Positions 1-8,300 are shown, counted from the stretch's first letter. The stretch is DNA of 64,000 nt from Gordonia rhizosphera NBRC 16068 (GCF_000298195.1 NZ_BAHC01000125.1:62001-126000), one strand, 5' to 3'. Program-made: numbers and translations. Notes: a model not told the origin generated them from the sequence alone.

Positions 1-698
1 CGCAGCGACTCCGGTACGTCACCGGCGATGATGCGCTGGGCGAGGCCCTCGACGATCGCGGTCTTACCGACGCCGGGTTCGCCGATCAGCACCGGGTTGT
101 TCTTGGTGCGCCGCGACAGCACCTGCACGACACGACGAATCTCGGCGTCACGGCCGATGACCGGGTCGAGCTTGCCCTCACGAGCGGCCGCCGTCAGGTC
201 GGTCGAGTACTTCTCGAGCGCCTGATAGGTCTGTTCCGGGTCGGGCGTGGTGACGCGGGCGTTGCCGCGCACCGTCACGAACGCCTCTCGCAGCGCCTGC
301 GGGGTCGCACCTGCGTTGGCCAGCAGCTTGGCGACATCGGAGTCACCGGTCGCCAGGCCGACGAGCACGTGCTCGGTCGACACGTATTCGTCGTCGAGCT
401 CACCGGCGAGCTGCTGAGCAGCGGAAATAGCGCTGATCGACTCGCGGGACAGTTGGGGCTGCGCGCTGGCGCTGGACACCGTCGGTGCGCGATCCACGAG
501 TGCCTGCGCCTGCGTCCGAACACTCGACGGGTCCACCCCGACCGCCTTGAGCAGCGGCGCGGCGATGCCGTCGGACTGATCGAGCAGAGCTACCAGGATG
601 TGAGCCGGACGCACGTCGGGGTTCCCAGCACTGGCCGCCGCCTGCACAGCGGCGCTCAACGCCTGCTGCGTCTTGGTGGTCGGGTTGAAGCTGTCCAC
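1..698 (-). CDS. clpB: ClpB disaggregase, 5' part
   Basis: This is the N-terminal ~232 residues of the AAA+ chaperone ClpB, which extracts proteins from aggregates together with DnaK; the rest lies beyond the window edge. The start is GTG at 698 and the protein begins [14 protein letters not shown], with an AGAAAGG ribosome site about 10 bases upstream. The double Clp N-domain covers roughly residues 1-145. AAA-1 follows, with Walker A visible as GEPGVGKT after the NNPVLIGEP stretch near residue 210. The [11 protein letters not shown]-type linker (here [14 protein letters not shown]) and [20 protein letters not shown] are diagnostic of ClpB rather than ClpC. Two HAIR-like HspR operators lie just upstream, so heat-shock derepression is expected. 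Confidence 0.95.
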   Translation of the reverse strand, partial: MDSFNPTTKTQQALSAAVQAAASAGNPDVRPAHILVALLDQSDGIAAPLLKAVGVDPSSVRTQAQALVDRAPTVSSASAQPQLSRESISAISAAQQLAGELDDEYVSTEHVLVGLATGDSDVAKLLANAGATPQALREAFVTVRGNARVTTPDPEQTYQALEKYSTDLTAAAREGKLDPVIGRDAEIRRVVQVLSRRTKNNPVLIGEPGVGKTAIVEGLAQRIIAGDVPESL

Positions 699-716
699 GG
701 GCGTGTACCTTTCTCT

Positions 717-737
717 CTTTAGTCCAACAGACTCAAG
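717..737 (-). promoter_or_regulatory. HAIR operator 1 (HspR site) of clpB
   Basis: The sequence reads CTTTAGT-N7-ACTCAAG, which matches 13 of 14 positions of the HspR-binding HAIR consensus CTTGAGT-N7-ACTCAAG. It sits directly upstream of the clpB ribosome site. HspR repression of clpB and dnaK operons through HAIR is established in actinobacteria; use of this copy is inferred. Confidence 0.75.
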
Positions 738-770
738 TATGAGTCATTCGAGAGGTCCAACACCAGCAAG

Positions 771-791
771 GTTGAGTCTATTTCGCTCAAG
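771..791 (-). promoter_or_regulatory. HAIR operator 2 (HspR site) of clpB
   Basis: The sequence reads GTTGAGT-N7-GCTCAAG, which matches 12 of 14 consensus positions with the correct 7-base spacer. It lies 54 bp (about five helical turns) from the first site, an arrangement compatible with cooperative HspR binding. Confidence 0.65.
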
Positions 792-860
792 TCTCTCACT
801 GGTTGTGACACAGGCCACATTCTAGGGGGTGCTGCGCGCGGTCGGTTTCTGCAGTCGCGG

Positions 861-1146
861 TCAGATTCGCATGCCCCGGCGGGCACGTATCTCGTAACTG
901 CCGAACTGCATCGCCACGCCTTCGGAGAAGCCGCGGAATCACCAGCGGGAGGGCATGACGTGCTGCGCCTTCGTCACCAGCTCGCGATAGCCTGGCTCGA
1001 GGAGCGCGGCGGTAGGAGTAGCCCATGAAGAACACTGGCCGGTACCCAATGCCTGCTGGCCGATCTCCTACTTCGGCCCGGGTGATTTCCTCGGCGGTGC
1101 GATCGGCCGACAAGGCCACGACGACGGCGTGGCCACACTTGACCAC
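861..1146 (-). pseudogene. Decayed gene fragment, unknown family
   Basis: Two adjacent minus-strand frames both read like protein. The upstream frame contains AGIGYRPVFFMGYSYRR. After a shift near 1012 a second frame reads AALLEPGYRELVTKAQHVMPSRW, then an in-frame TGA, then FRGFSEGVAMQFGSYEIRAR and a stop at 861. A Trp codon changed to TGA plus a frameshift suggests the 3' remnant of a broken gene. I do not recognise the family. A simple 116-codon ORF exists here, but its second half has no protein-like character, so I prefer the pseudogene reading. The call is tentative. Confidence 0.35.
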
Positions 1147-1175
1147 TCCAACGACGCCGGGTTGGGGCTAGAGAT

Positions 1176-2213
1176 ATGTCCCGTCTGAGCTCTCGCTATC
1201 GCGCCACCGGCGCCGACCGTCCATTCGGCAATCTCCTGCCGGCGCACGGCGTGGCCATGGAGGGCTACTTTTGGCGGTTCACCCAACCCGACCAGGGGCG
1301 CACGTTGATCGCGTTGTGCGGGGTGAACACCTCGCCGAACGGCGAGCGCTGGGCCACGCTGGGCCTGGCCGCCCACCCGAATCGAGTTCTACACACGTGC
1401 GCGCAGCCCGGTGCGCTGGACAATCCCCATGCCCTCGAGATCAGCGCGAATTCGGTCTTTCGCGCCGATGTGGACGAAGTCCACCTGGACCTGGGCCCGG
1501 ATGCGCGACTCGACATCCGCGTCAACAATCCGGTGTCGTGGCCGCGACGCTATTACGGCGCCTCTGGTCTTTTCCACTTCGTGCCGGCGCTCAACCAGTA
1601 CTGGCATCCGTGGCTGCTCGGCGGCCAAGCGAGCGGCACTGCGACCGTCGGCGATGAGACTTGGGACCTCGACGGCGCACAGGTATACGCCGAAAAGAAT
1701 TGGGGTCGTGAAGGATTCCCGGAGAGCTGGTGGTGGGGGCAGGCTCAGGGATTCGCGGAACCCGGCGCCTGCGTGGCTTTCGCGGGTGGAATCGTCCGTG
1801 CCGGACTGCTGAAGACCGAGGTAACCGTCATCGTGGTCCTGCTGCCGGGTGGACGTCTGGTGAGGGTCGGCGACCCGCTGATCTCACCCGTCCGGGCACG
1901 GGTGACCGACGAATCGTGGTCGTTGCACTGCGCCGGACGCCGGTACAGCGTACGAGTCGAAGGATTCGGCCGACTGGGCGATGCACACGTCCTACCGGTG
2001 CCGATCCCCAGCCAACGGCGCAACGTCCCGGGCGCGATCGAGCATCTCGGCGCCCGCATGACTGTCGAGGTTCGGCGACGCGGCGGCGAGGTGATATGGA
2101 CCGGCGAATCCGCTCTCGCAGCACTTGAACACGGTGGCATAGCGCGTGCCCGAGCAGAGGTACTGCGCCGCGGCGGCGGTCCGGACGATACCGACGCTCC
2201 CCCGCTCCCGTAA
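1176..2213 (+). CDS. Tocopherol cyclase-like protein
   Basis: A 345-residue protein of the tocopherol-cyclase-like family (PF14249 type). The family mark is the segment AEKNWGREGFPESWWWGQA near residues 171-189, which resembles the Y/F-EKNWG-FP-WWWGQ signature of plant and cyanobacterial tocopherol cyclases. It begins with a region rich in aromatic residues (GYFWRFTQP) typical of the beta-sheet lipocalin-like fold. There is no signal peptide. Bacterial members outside cyanobacteria have no proven substrate and may bind or act on lipids, so no reaction is assigned. It stands alone between the clpB control region and the desaturase. The ATG at 1176 is the only reasonable start; its ribosome site is weak. 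Confidence 0.7.
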   Translation: MSRLSSRYRATGADRPFGNLLPAHGVAMEGYFWRFTQPDQGRTLIALCGVNTSPNGERWATLGLAAHPNRVLHTCAQPGALDNPHALEISANSVFRADVDEVHLDLGPDARLDIRVNNPVSWPRRYYGASGLFHFVPALNQYWHPWLLGGQASGTATVGDETWDLDGAQVYAEKNWGREGFPESWWWGQAQGFAEPGACVAFAGGIVRAGLLKTEVTVIVVLLPGGRLVRVGDPLISPVRARVTDESWSLHCAGRRYSVRVEGFGRLGDAHVLPVPIPSQRRNVPGAIEHLGARMTVEVRRRGGEVIWTGESALAALEHGGIARARAEVLRRGGGPDDTDAPPLP

Positions 2214-2380
2214 TGTATTCGCAGGTCAGAGCCATATTGCGAGCGAATCCGGACTTTCCGCCAAATCCCGGTCCCGGAGCCGCGCGCAGTGAGACTACTG
2301 ACTCGCGAGCACCGTTTCTGAACTGCCGGACTGGAACACCACATCAGTCACATTATCTGGACTATGGTGATCTAGATCAC

Positions 2381-2524
2381 TCATCGTGACCCAGGGCTGA
2401 TGTTCCATCGCTGTCGTTTTCGCCACGCTGCGAGCATGTTCGCGTATGCAAGTCCAGTTACGACGGAGGTCACTACGAGATCGACCCCGAGGCCGACGAA
2501 CCGCGTTCCAAACAACGCGATCAA
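2381..2524 (-). CDS. Possible small membrane protein
   Basis: A minus-strand TTG-started frame of 47 residues ends at 2381. It contains one convincing hydrophobic stretch, FVGLGVDLVVTSVVTGLAY, followed by a basic tail WRKRQRW, the pattern of a single-pass membrane protein with positive residues inside. It lies in the otherwise empty region upstream of desA3. The same frame runs on open through desA3, which is a GC-bias artefact, so the hydrophobic tail may be chance. No family is recognised and no good ribosome site is visible. Confidence 0.25.
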   Translation of the reverse strand: MIALFGTRFVGLGVDLVVTSVVTGLAYANMLAAWRKRQRWNISPGSR

Positions 2525-2544
2525 CGGTTGACGACCTACTATTG

Positions 2545-2570
2545 CGTAACCTACGGTTGCGTAGGTTACG
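2545..2570. promoter_or_regulatory. Perfect inverted repeat, likely desaturase operator
   Basis: CGTAACCTAC and GTAGGTTACG form a perfect 10-bp inverted repeat around a 6-base spacer, ending 35 bp before the chosen desA3 start. Its size and symmetry suit a TetR-family dimer. It would fall inside the coding sequence if the upstream start at 2528 were used, which argues for the 2606 start. Confidence 0.6.
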
Positions 2571-2605
2571 GCGAAGATCGACGCGTCACGAAGGGCGGCT
2601 CTCGC

Positions 2606-3862
2606 ATGGCGATCACTGACATTCCGGTATACGCGCACCTCACAGAGGCAGACGTCGAAGCGCTGGGCGCTGAGCTCGACGCCATCCGGCGTGACATCGA
2701 ATCCGCTCGCGGCGAGTCGGACGTGCGCTACCTGCGGCGGACGATCGCAGCCCAGCGGAGTCTGGAGGTTGCCGGTCGCGCGATGTTGCTCGGCGCACAC
2801 AAGCGCGGATTCTGGTGGGGCTCGGCCGTGTGCCTGGGACTGGCCAAGATCATCGAGAACATGGAGCTCGGGCACAACATCATGCACGGGCAGTGGGATT
2901 GGATGAACGATCCCGAGGTGCACTCGACCACGTGGGAGTGGGACAACGCCGGCACGTCGCGACTGTGGAAGCACACGCACAACTTCGTGCACCACAAGTA
3001 CACCAACGTCCTCGGGATGGACGACGACGTGGGTTTCAACCTGCTGCGCGTGACCCGGGATCAGCCGTGGACACCGTTCAACGCCGGCAACCTGGTCTAC
3101 AACACGCTGCTGACACTGCTGTTCGAGTACGGCGTGGCCGTCCAGCATCTGGAGATCGGTCGCGCGGTGCTCAAGTGGAACCGGCCCTGGTTCGACCGGG
3201 AGACGTTCAAGGCCGACGCCTCCGACGTGGCCCGCAAGATCGGCCGTCAGGTAGCCAAGGACTACGTCGCCGCGCCGCTCGTCGGAATCCCGTTCGGCGG
3301 GAAGCAGGGCTGGCGTAAGGCACTGACGGCCACGGTGACGGCCAATCTGATCCGCAACGTCTGGACGAACGCGGTCATCTTCTGCGGCCACTTCCCCGAC
3401 GGCGCCGAGAAGTTCACCAAGCAGGACGTGGACGGCGAGACACAGGGCGAGTGGTACCTGCGGCAAATGCTGGGCAGCGCGAATCTGTCCGGCGGTCCGG
3501 TGATCGACTTCCTGTCCGGCAACCTCAGCTACCAGATCGAACACCACATGTTTCCTGATCTGCCGTCGAATCGGTTGGCGGAGATCAGTATTCGAGTGCG
3601 CGAGTTGTGCGACAAATACGACCTGCCGTACACCATCGGCCCGCTGTACGTGCAATACGCCAAGTCGTGGCGGACGATCGCCAAACTGTCGCTGCCGAAC
3701 AAATACCTGCATGACACCCCCGACGACGCACCGGAAACCGCGAGCGAGGCGATGTTCGCCGGCACCGAGTTCGCCGAACCACACATCGACGAACGTACCG
3801 GCCGCCGTATCGGCCTGAAGGCCGCCCGACGCGCGATACATGCTCGGCGGGGTCGCCGCTAG
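2606..3862 (+). CDS. desA3: Membrane acyl-CoA delta-9 desaturase (DesA3-like)
   Basis: This 418-residue di-iron membrane desaturase inserts a cis double bond in saturated acyl-CoA. All three histidine boxes are present: HNIMH (about residues 90-94), HNFVHH (125-130) and QIEHH (310-314). The overall sequence, from MAITDIPVYAHLT through GHNIMHGQWDWMNDPE to the C-terminus, reads like mycobacterial DesA3, a stearoyl-CoA delta-9 desaturase of the cytoplasmic membrane. ATG 2606 is chosen because AAGGGCGG lies 7 bases upstream and the inverted repeat sits just outside. The electron-transfer oxidoreductase usually adjacent to desA3 (Rv3230c type) is not here. Confidence 0.9.
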   Translation: MAITDIPVYAHLTEADVEALGAELDAIRRDIESARGESDVRYLRRTIAAQRSLEVAGRAMLLGAHKRGFWWGSAVCLGLAKIIENMELGHNIMHGQWDWMNDPEVHSTTWEWDNAGTSRLWKHTHNFVHHKYTNVLGMDDDVGFNLLRVTRDQPWTPFNAGNLVYNTLLTLLFEYGVAVQHLEIGRAVLKWNRPWFDRETFKADASDVARKIGRQVAKDYVAAPLVGIPFGGKQGWRKALTATVTANLIRNVWTNAVIFCGHFPDGAEKFTKQDVDGETQGEWYLRQMLGSANLSGGPVIDFLSGNLSYQIEHHMFPDLPSNRLAEISIRVRELCDKYDLPYTIGPLYVQYAKSWRTIAKLSLPNKYLHDTPDDAPETASEAMFAGTEFAEPHIDERTGRRIGLKAARRAIHARRGRR

Positions 3863-4083
3863 CCGCCGATCGAGGCAGGTTCCTGAAGACGAGGCAGCCC
3901 AACGCTTGTCGTGATCGAGCCGAAGACCGAGTGGCGGAGCGCCGACCCTGCCGAGTGACGCTTGCAGAATGCCGGCAGAGAGGGTCGGTCAAGGATGTAG
4001 GTGACTTGCGGATACTCGGCTCGCTCATCTGATACCCGCGTTTGACGCGGACCAACTTCTGTCCAGCCACTACGATTGACGGT

Positions 4084-4434
4084 GTGGACGAAGCCCAGAT
4101 GACGGTCACCGCCGACACGACACGTCTACGAGGCGCGCTCGCGACTCACGCTGACGAGGTCGCGGAAGCACTGTCGGCGGCCGGAGTCGTGCATGCCCAT
4201 CTATTCGGCTCGGTGGCACGCGGTGACGCATCCGCGGACAGCGACATAGACATCTACGTCGTATTCTCGGACACGACTCCCGGACGTATCCTCATGACAA
4301 CCGGGGGGCTCACGGAGCGGCTCCGTCGAATCACCAATGTCCGCGTTGATGTTGTCGACGAGACTCTCGGCGATCCCCGTGTACTGGAGACCGCCCGAAA
4401 GGACCTGATTCCCCTTGAGTCGATCCTTACGTGA
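4084..4434 (+). CDS. MNT-type nucleotidyltransferase antitoxin
   Basis: A 116-residue minimal nucleotidyltransferase. It shows the family core GSVARGDASADSDIDIYV (glycine-serine plus the two metal-binding Asp) and a third Asp in NVRVDVVDE. MNT proteins of this type are antitoxins that AMPylate or block a HEPN RNase partner. The GTG start at 4084 is chosen because TACGAT at 4071-4076 is spaced like a -10 box for a leaderless transcript; ATG 4099 is the alternative, and the upstream TTG at 4042 is unlikely. A degraded HEPN reading overlaps its 3' end, so it is probably an orphan antitoxin. Confidence 0.8.
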   Translation: MDEAQMTVTADTTRLRGALATHADEVAEALSAAGVVHAHLFGSVARGDASADSDIDIYVVFSDTTPGRILMTTGGLTERLRRITNVRVDVVDETLGDPRVLETARKDLIPLESILT

Positions 4435-4640
4435 TCGGTGCGCCGACATCCTCGTCGCGATCCACGACCTTCGACGATTTGCCGTTGTCCGCAACCGCGC
4501 TGATCCAGCGATGCTGGAGCGCGATACGTGACTGTTTCCTGGATGTCTGTGATCGCCGACTCGAGCGCAGGAAGATCCTGATCGACCGTCTCCAGCGCGA
4601 CGTCAGAACTCCATCGGCGGTACTGATGAGCGGCAATGAC
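4415..4640 (+). pseudogene. Wrecked HEPN (DUF86) toxin
   Basis: A TTG-started frame overlapping the MNT stop reads MSRSLRDRCADILVAIHDL and then RRFAVVRNRADPAMLERDT before a TGA at 4529-4531. This matches the usual DUF86 HEPN start (R-ADIL-AI--I, then D--L-RD). After a +1 shift the next frame gives TVSWMSVIADSS, which fits the conserved RDAV--R---IGEA helix, and then ends. No RX4-6H catalytic motif can be found downstream. The toxin therefore looks inactivated by frameshift and truncation. Gene order and overlap are those of an MNT-HEPN operon. The 3' boundary is approximate. Confidence 0.5.
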
Positions 4641-4667
4641 TCTCTTTGGTAAGCGGAGCAGCCGAAT

Positions 4668-5170
4668 TCAGAACAGCCTCGCCTCGTGGGCCTCTGCGGG
4701 CTCCTCGAGCTCCAGCAGGTGCCGTTTGCGTTCCGGCCCACCACCGAACCCGGTGAGCGAACCGTCGGCGCCGATGACGCGATGGCACGGGATGATCACG
4801 CCGATCGGATTCTGTCCGAGGCGCGACCCACTCGTCGTGCGAGACCGGGGTTGCCCAGCATTGTCGCGAGTTGCCCATAGCTGATGGTCTGCCCGAACGG
4901 GATCTCTCGAAGGGCTGCCCACACACGTTCCTGGAACCCGTCACCATCGGTTCGTAGCTGGAGATCGAAGGCCTCGCGCGTACCGTCGAGATACTCGCGC
5001 AGTTGGTTCGCCGCTCGGCCGAGCACGTGGTCGACCGCGGGATCAACGAGATCGCCCATCGTCGAGGTATCGGTGGGTGGGAAACGACAGCCGACCAGGT
5101 CATCGCCGTCGGTGACGAGTGTCAGATCTCCGAGAGCGGTGGTGATTATTGCGTGGCGTCGGGTGTGCAT
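4668..5170 (-). pseudogene. ogt: Methylated-DNA-cysteine methyltransferase, frameshifted
   Basis: An Ogt-type O6-methylguanine repair protein in two frames. The first frame starts at 5170 and carries the N-domain and FGQTISYGQLATMLGNPGLA, ending in GRVGRAS-like text; the second carries the acceptor site IPCHRVIGADGSLTGFGGG and the tail to 4668. The expected join is GRA-(N/S)-GQNPIGV, and one base is missing between 4817 and 4818 (the sequence reads GCCTCGGACAG). With one base restored a normal ~167-residue protein results. As written, the acceptor cysteine is lost. It is either a recent pseudogene or a sequencing error. Confidence 0.8.
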
Positions 5171-5257
5171 CGCGGACTCCTTGCAGGCTGGAGCCAGCGT
5201 ACGTCGGCATACTGACAGCCCGTTGTCCGGCGTGAGACGAATCGATAAACTCGTCTC

Positions 5258-6505
5258 ATGTCAACGTTGCCCGAGGCGCCCTATCCGCCGACGCTCGGAC
5301 CACCGCGTCGTCATCGGGCCGCCGACAAACGCGGACGCCGGATCGGCCGGTTGCTGCGGATCTACTGGCGACTGTCGGAGCCGACGAAGGACGACTTCGC
5401 ACTCCTCGGGCGCCGACTGATGATGCGCGACGAGCCCGCAGCGGCCCTGGTCCGGGCGATGCGCCTCCCCAAGGACGATCCGGAGCATGTCTCGATGGCT
5501 CAGTTCCATGTCGCGCTGGAGTCGGGAACAACCGACCAGAGTCCACCCGCGCTTCGCGCGTTCTTCGCGACCGTCGAGGAAACACCATCGTGGGTCGATC
5601 GCGAGTTGTGCGAGCACGGTGCCACGGTATTCCGGCGGTTCGGCCAGAACGCCAACGACGTCCTTTTGCAGCTGTCGCTCATCGGCGGCTACCGATTCGG
5701 CGGACCCGTCGACCTCCTCGCCGAGACCGGCGGACTGTCGGGCAACACCACCATGCGGCGACTCGGCGAGACCCAGACATGGGCGATCGCGGTCGGGCGG
5801 CCGGGCGGGATGCTACGGGACGGCGAGGGATGGAAGCTGACCGTCCATGTCCGTCTGATGCATGCGCTCGTCAACGAAGCTTTCGAACGCAACGGCCGGT
5901 GGGACAGCTCCGAATGGGGTCTGCCGATCAATCAGACCGATCTCGCTTCGACCCTCAATCTCTTCAGCGGCGCACTGATGATGGGGGTTCGGGCACTCGG
6001 TGTGCCGATATCCAAGGATGATTCGCGGGCCTTGATGCACCTCTGGAAATATGCCGGCTGGCTCATCGGCGTCGACGAGGACTGGTTGTTCGACGACGAA
6101 CGCGACCAACATCAACTGAGCTACGCAATCCTGTTGTCGCAGAGCGACGTCACCGATGCGGGTGCGCAGCTGGCCGGAGCTCTCGTCGACGTGCAGAGCG
6201 ACTTGCACTACAAGTTCGCACATGACGCGTCGGCACGCTACACACGCGAACGGCTGCTCAGCATGCTGGAGGGATTCCTCGGACCGCACGGCATGCGGGA
6301 TCTGCTGTTGCCGCGACGTCTTCCATGGGCATTCGGGATCGCGTGGGCGCGGAACACGATCAGCTATCGGCTCATCGGACCGACGTGGGCCGGAGAACGC
6401 TACCTCGAATGGCGTGGCCGAGTCGCTCGCGACCGCGCGATCTTCCGACACTTCGGCAAGAGCGCCGCGGGAATCGGCGCGTTGCCGGTCGGAAGGCACG
6501 GATGA
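5258..6505 (+). CDS. DUF2236 oxygenase, latex-clearing-protein-like
   Basis: A 415-residue member of the oxygenase-MpaB/Lcp family (DUF2236). These helical proteins include Lcp, a heme b dioxygenase that cleaves polyisoprene rubber in Gordonia and Streptomyces. The family core is visible: RFGQNANDVLLQLSLIGGYR, then a TVHVRLMHALVNEAFE segment whose RLMH resembles the heme-ligand region, then INQTDLASTLNLFSGALM. There is no Tat or Sec signal at the N-terminus, whereas true secreted Lcp has one, so an intracellular substrate is more likely. ATG 5258 follows a short spacer after the ogt region. Substrate unknown. Confidence 0.75.
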   Translation: MSTLPEAPYPPTLGPPRRHRAADKRGRRIGRLLRIYWRLSEPTKDDFALLGRRLMMRDEPAAALVRAMRLPKDDPEHVSMAQFHVALESGTTDQSPPALRAFFATVEETPSWVDRELCEHGATVFRRFGQNANDVLLQLSLIGGYRFGGPVDLLAETGGLSGNTTMRRLGETQTWAIAVGRPGGMLRDGEGWKLTVHVRLMHALVNEAFERNGRWDSSEWGLPINQTDLASTLNLFSGALMMGVRALGVPISKDDSRALMHLWKYAGWLIGVDEDWLFDDERDQHQLSYAILLSQSDVTDAGAQLAGALVDVQSDLHYKFAHDASARYTRERLLSMLEGFLGPHGMRDLLLPRRLPWAFGIAWARNTISYRLIGPTWAGERYLEWRGRVARDRAIFRHFGKSAAGIGALPVGRHG

Positions 6506-6545
6506 GGAGGGCTTCCAGGCGTCGCGGTGACGACAGTCCCTCCGG

Positions 6546-7234
6546 TCACCCGAACAGTTCACCCAACCGTCCCAGTCCTGCGTCGTAGAGGGCTTCAACC
6601 GCCGCCACCACATCGGGCGCCGCCCGTAAGGTCGCGTTCCACACGAGCAGTGCGCCGGGACCATCGAGTACCGGGCGACGATGCGTTCTCGTGCGTGTCC
6701 ACCGTCGTCGAAGGTCGCCGTGCGGATGTCGCCGTCGAGCGTGGTCGCCGACAGTAATGGTGACGACGCAGGCGTTGCCGTCCATGCCGGCTCCCTGATC
6801 CGGCCCGGCGGCCGAAAAATGCCCCGAGAAGCACCCTCGCCCCGAACTGCATGTCGTCGCTGCGATTGGGGAGTCTCTGGGAGCTTTCGGGCGCAGGCCG
6901 GTGACGGCTCGCGGCCGGCCGATCCGAGGACGACGCGATCATCCACGAGCTATCCCGCTCTGCGCGTAGTCGATCGTCACCACCCGTGACGGGGGTGAGT
7001 CCGCGCTGTCCGGCGCGGTCACCGTGCCCCCGGTTCCGGAGAACGCGATCAACCCGATCATCAGCACCTGGGTACCGCCGACTGCACGACGTCAAAGACC
7101 AGGTCCCACCGTCGTTGCGCGCGCAGCGACGGCCGCCACCTCAGACTGGGCGCCTGTTGCGTGAGGTACCGCAACCGTGCGACGACGCCCGGGGCGTTGA
7201 TCGCCACCGGAACTGTGGGTGTCGGGACGGCCAT
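6546..7234 (-). pseudogene. Multiply frameshifted gene, unknown function
   Basis: The 845-bp stretch between the DUF2236 gene and the enoyl-CoA hydratase has no single long sensible ORF. The minus strand gives protein-like text in alternating frames: MAVPTPTVPVAINAPGVVAR from 7234; then GGTQVLMIGLIAFSGTGG, a possible membrane or signal segment; then TTLDGDIRTATFDDGGHAR; and finally APDVVAAVEALYDAGLGRL ending at 6546 with a normal stop. At least three frame changes are needed. This suggests a decayed gene, or poor base calls. I cannot name a family. Confidence 0.35.
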
Positions 7235-7350
7235 GTCGTGCTCCTCGTGTTCGACGCGTTTCTCTGCCACCCCGAGGTTCCCCGGGCGGCCTTGTCAAAC
7301 ACTTGCGACTCACTTGGACGCTCACCGCCCCCTTGGTCGCCGAGTACCCG

Positions 7351-8115
7351 TCAGAGTTGCGTGCGGTTCCGCAGCATGACGTGCTGTCGATTCGCCTCCA
7401 GCGCCTCCCAGTCCGGTGCGGTGGCGGCGGCCAGCTCGCCTTCGACAGCGAGCGCCGATCCGGTCGTGGCATCCCAGCCGGCGTCGTAGATCCGTTTCAC
7501 CGAGCGGAGTATCTCCCCGTCGGCATCGGCGATCCATTGCGCGACGTCCATGGCGCGATCCAGCAGTCCGTCGTGCGCGACCACCTCGGTCACCAGACCG
7601 ATGCGCAACGCGAGATCTGCGTCCACGACCTCACCCGTGAACGACATCCGGCGCGCCCAGCCGGGCCCGATACGGTCCGGTAGCCGGACGGTCATCCCGC
7701 CGCCGGGCAACACGCCCACCCGGGCGTGGGTGTCGGCGAACACGGCGCGTTCACTGGCGATCAGGAAGTCGCAACCGAGCGCGATCTCGAGTCCGCCGGT
7801 GAACGCCGCACCGTTGACGGCGCCGACAACCGGGGTGGCCAGCTCGCCGACGAGGCGGATGCAGTTCGCCTCGTGGACGGCCTCGAGATAGGCGGGGCCA
7901 TCTGCAGCCAGACTCTTGAGGTCAAGGCCGGCGCAGAATGCCGGGTCGGCGCCGGTGATGACGATGACTCGAACTCCGGCATCCGCATCGAGTTGGCGCA
8001 GTGCGGAACTCAGTCCGCGGGCGAGGTCCAGACTCAACGCGTTGCGCGCCTCGGGCCGGTTGAGGGTCATCAGTGCGACGGCCCCTCGCACATCCACAAG
8101 AAGCGGTTCGGTCAT
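7351..8115 (-). CDS. Enoyl-CoA hydratase/isomerase family protein
   Basis: A 254-residue crotonase-fold protein starting at ATG 8115 (MTEPLLVDVRGAVALMTLNRPEARN). The oxyanion-hole segments are present: DPAFCAGLDLKSL and NGAAFTGGLEIALGCDF. The catalytic glutamate region reads ADTHARVGVLPGGGMTVRLP, without the usual Glu pair of true hydratases, so the hydration step is not certain and the reaction could be isomerisation or thioester chemistry. A longer start at 8145 is possible but adds only a basic tail. It stands alone next to pruA, separated by a hairpin. Confidence 0.8.
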   Translation of the reverse strand: MTEPLLVDVRGAVALMTLNRPEARNALSLDLARGLSSALRQLDADAGVRVIVITGADPAFCAGLDLKSLAADGPAYLEAVHEANCIRLVGELATPVVGAVNGAAFTGGLEIALGCDFLIASERAVFADTHARVGVLPGGGMTVRLPDRIGPGWARRMSFTGEVVDADLALRIGLVTEVVAHDGLLDRAMDVAQWIADADGEILRSVKRIYDAGWDATTGSALAVEGELAAATAPDWEALEANRQHVMLRNRTQL

Positions 8116-8262
8116 CGGACGACACCTTCGGTCGCGGCGGCTCACGGAATCGTGGCGAGCATAGCCGCATTCCCGCCGAGTTTCGGCGATTCAGGCGTTG
8201 GACTCAGCCACGGCCGGGACGATAACGCGTCCAAGAGGTGGCGATCGTCCTCGACCATCACC

Positions 8263-8300
8263 GGACCGGGGACGGTTCACGATCGACCGTTCCCGGGTCC
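8263..8300 (-). terminator. Hairpin downstream of pruA
   Basis: A near-perfect inverted repeat, GGACCGGGGACGGT paired with ACCGTTCCCGGGTCC across a 9-base loop and with one bulge. It starts about 40 bp after the pruA stop on the minus strand. There is no T-run, which is usual for actinobacterial hairpin terminators. Confidence 0.55.

Larger units (their letters stand above)
2214..2605. other. Gap between tocopherol-cyclase-like gene and desA3
   Basis: This 392-bp stretch has no gene on the plus strand. It holds the perfect inverted repeat at 2545-2570 and a possible small minus-strand ORF (2381-2524). The remaining 2214-2380 part shows nothing I can name. Confidence 0.6.

Noticed and set aside
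796-1146. 116-codon minus-strand ORF as an intact gene
   Set aside because: Its second half has no protein-like character, whereas another frame does; a broken gene explains the region better.
2381-3841. 486-codon minus-strand ORF opposite desA3
   Set aside because: It is the antisense shadow of a high-GC gene; desA3 has all histidine boxes and a good start. Only its last ~47 codons, outside desA3, are kept as a weak candidate.
4042-4083. Upstream TTG start for the MNT gene
   Set aside because: The added 14 residues are not family-like and the -10 box at 4071 would lie inside the gene.
5813-6946. 377-codon minus-strand ORF over the DUF2236 gene
   Set aside because: Antisense shadow for most of its length; the plus-strand gene has clear family motifs.
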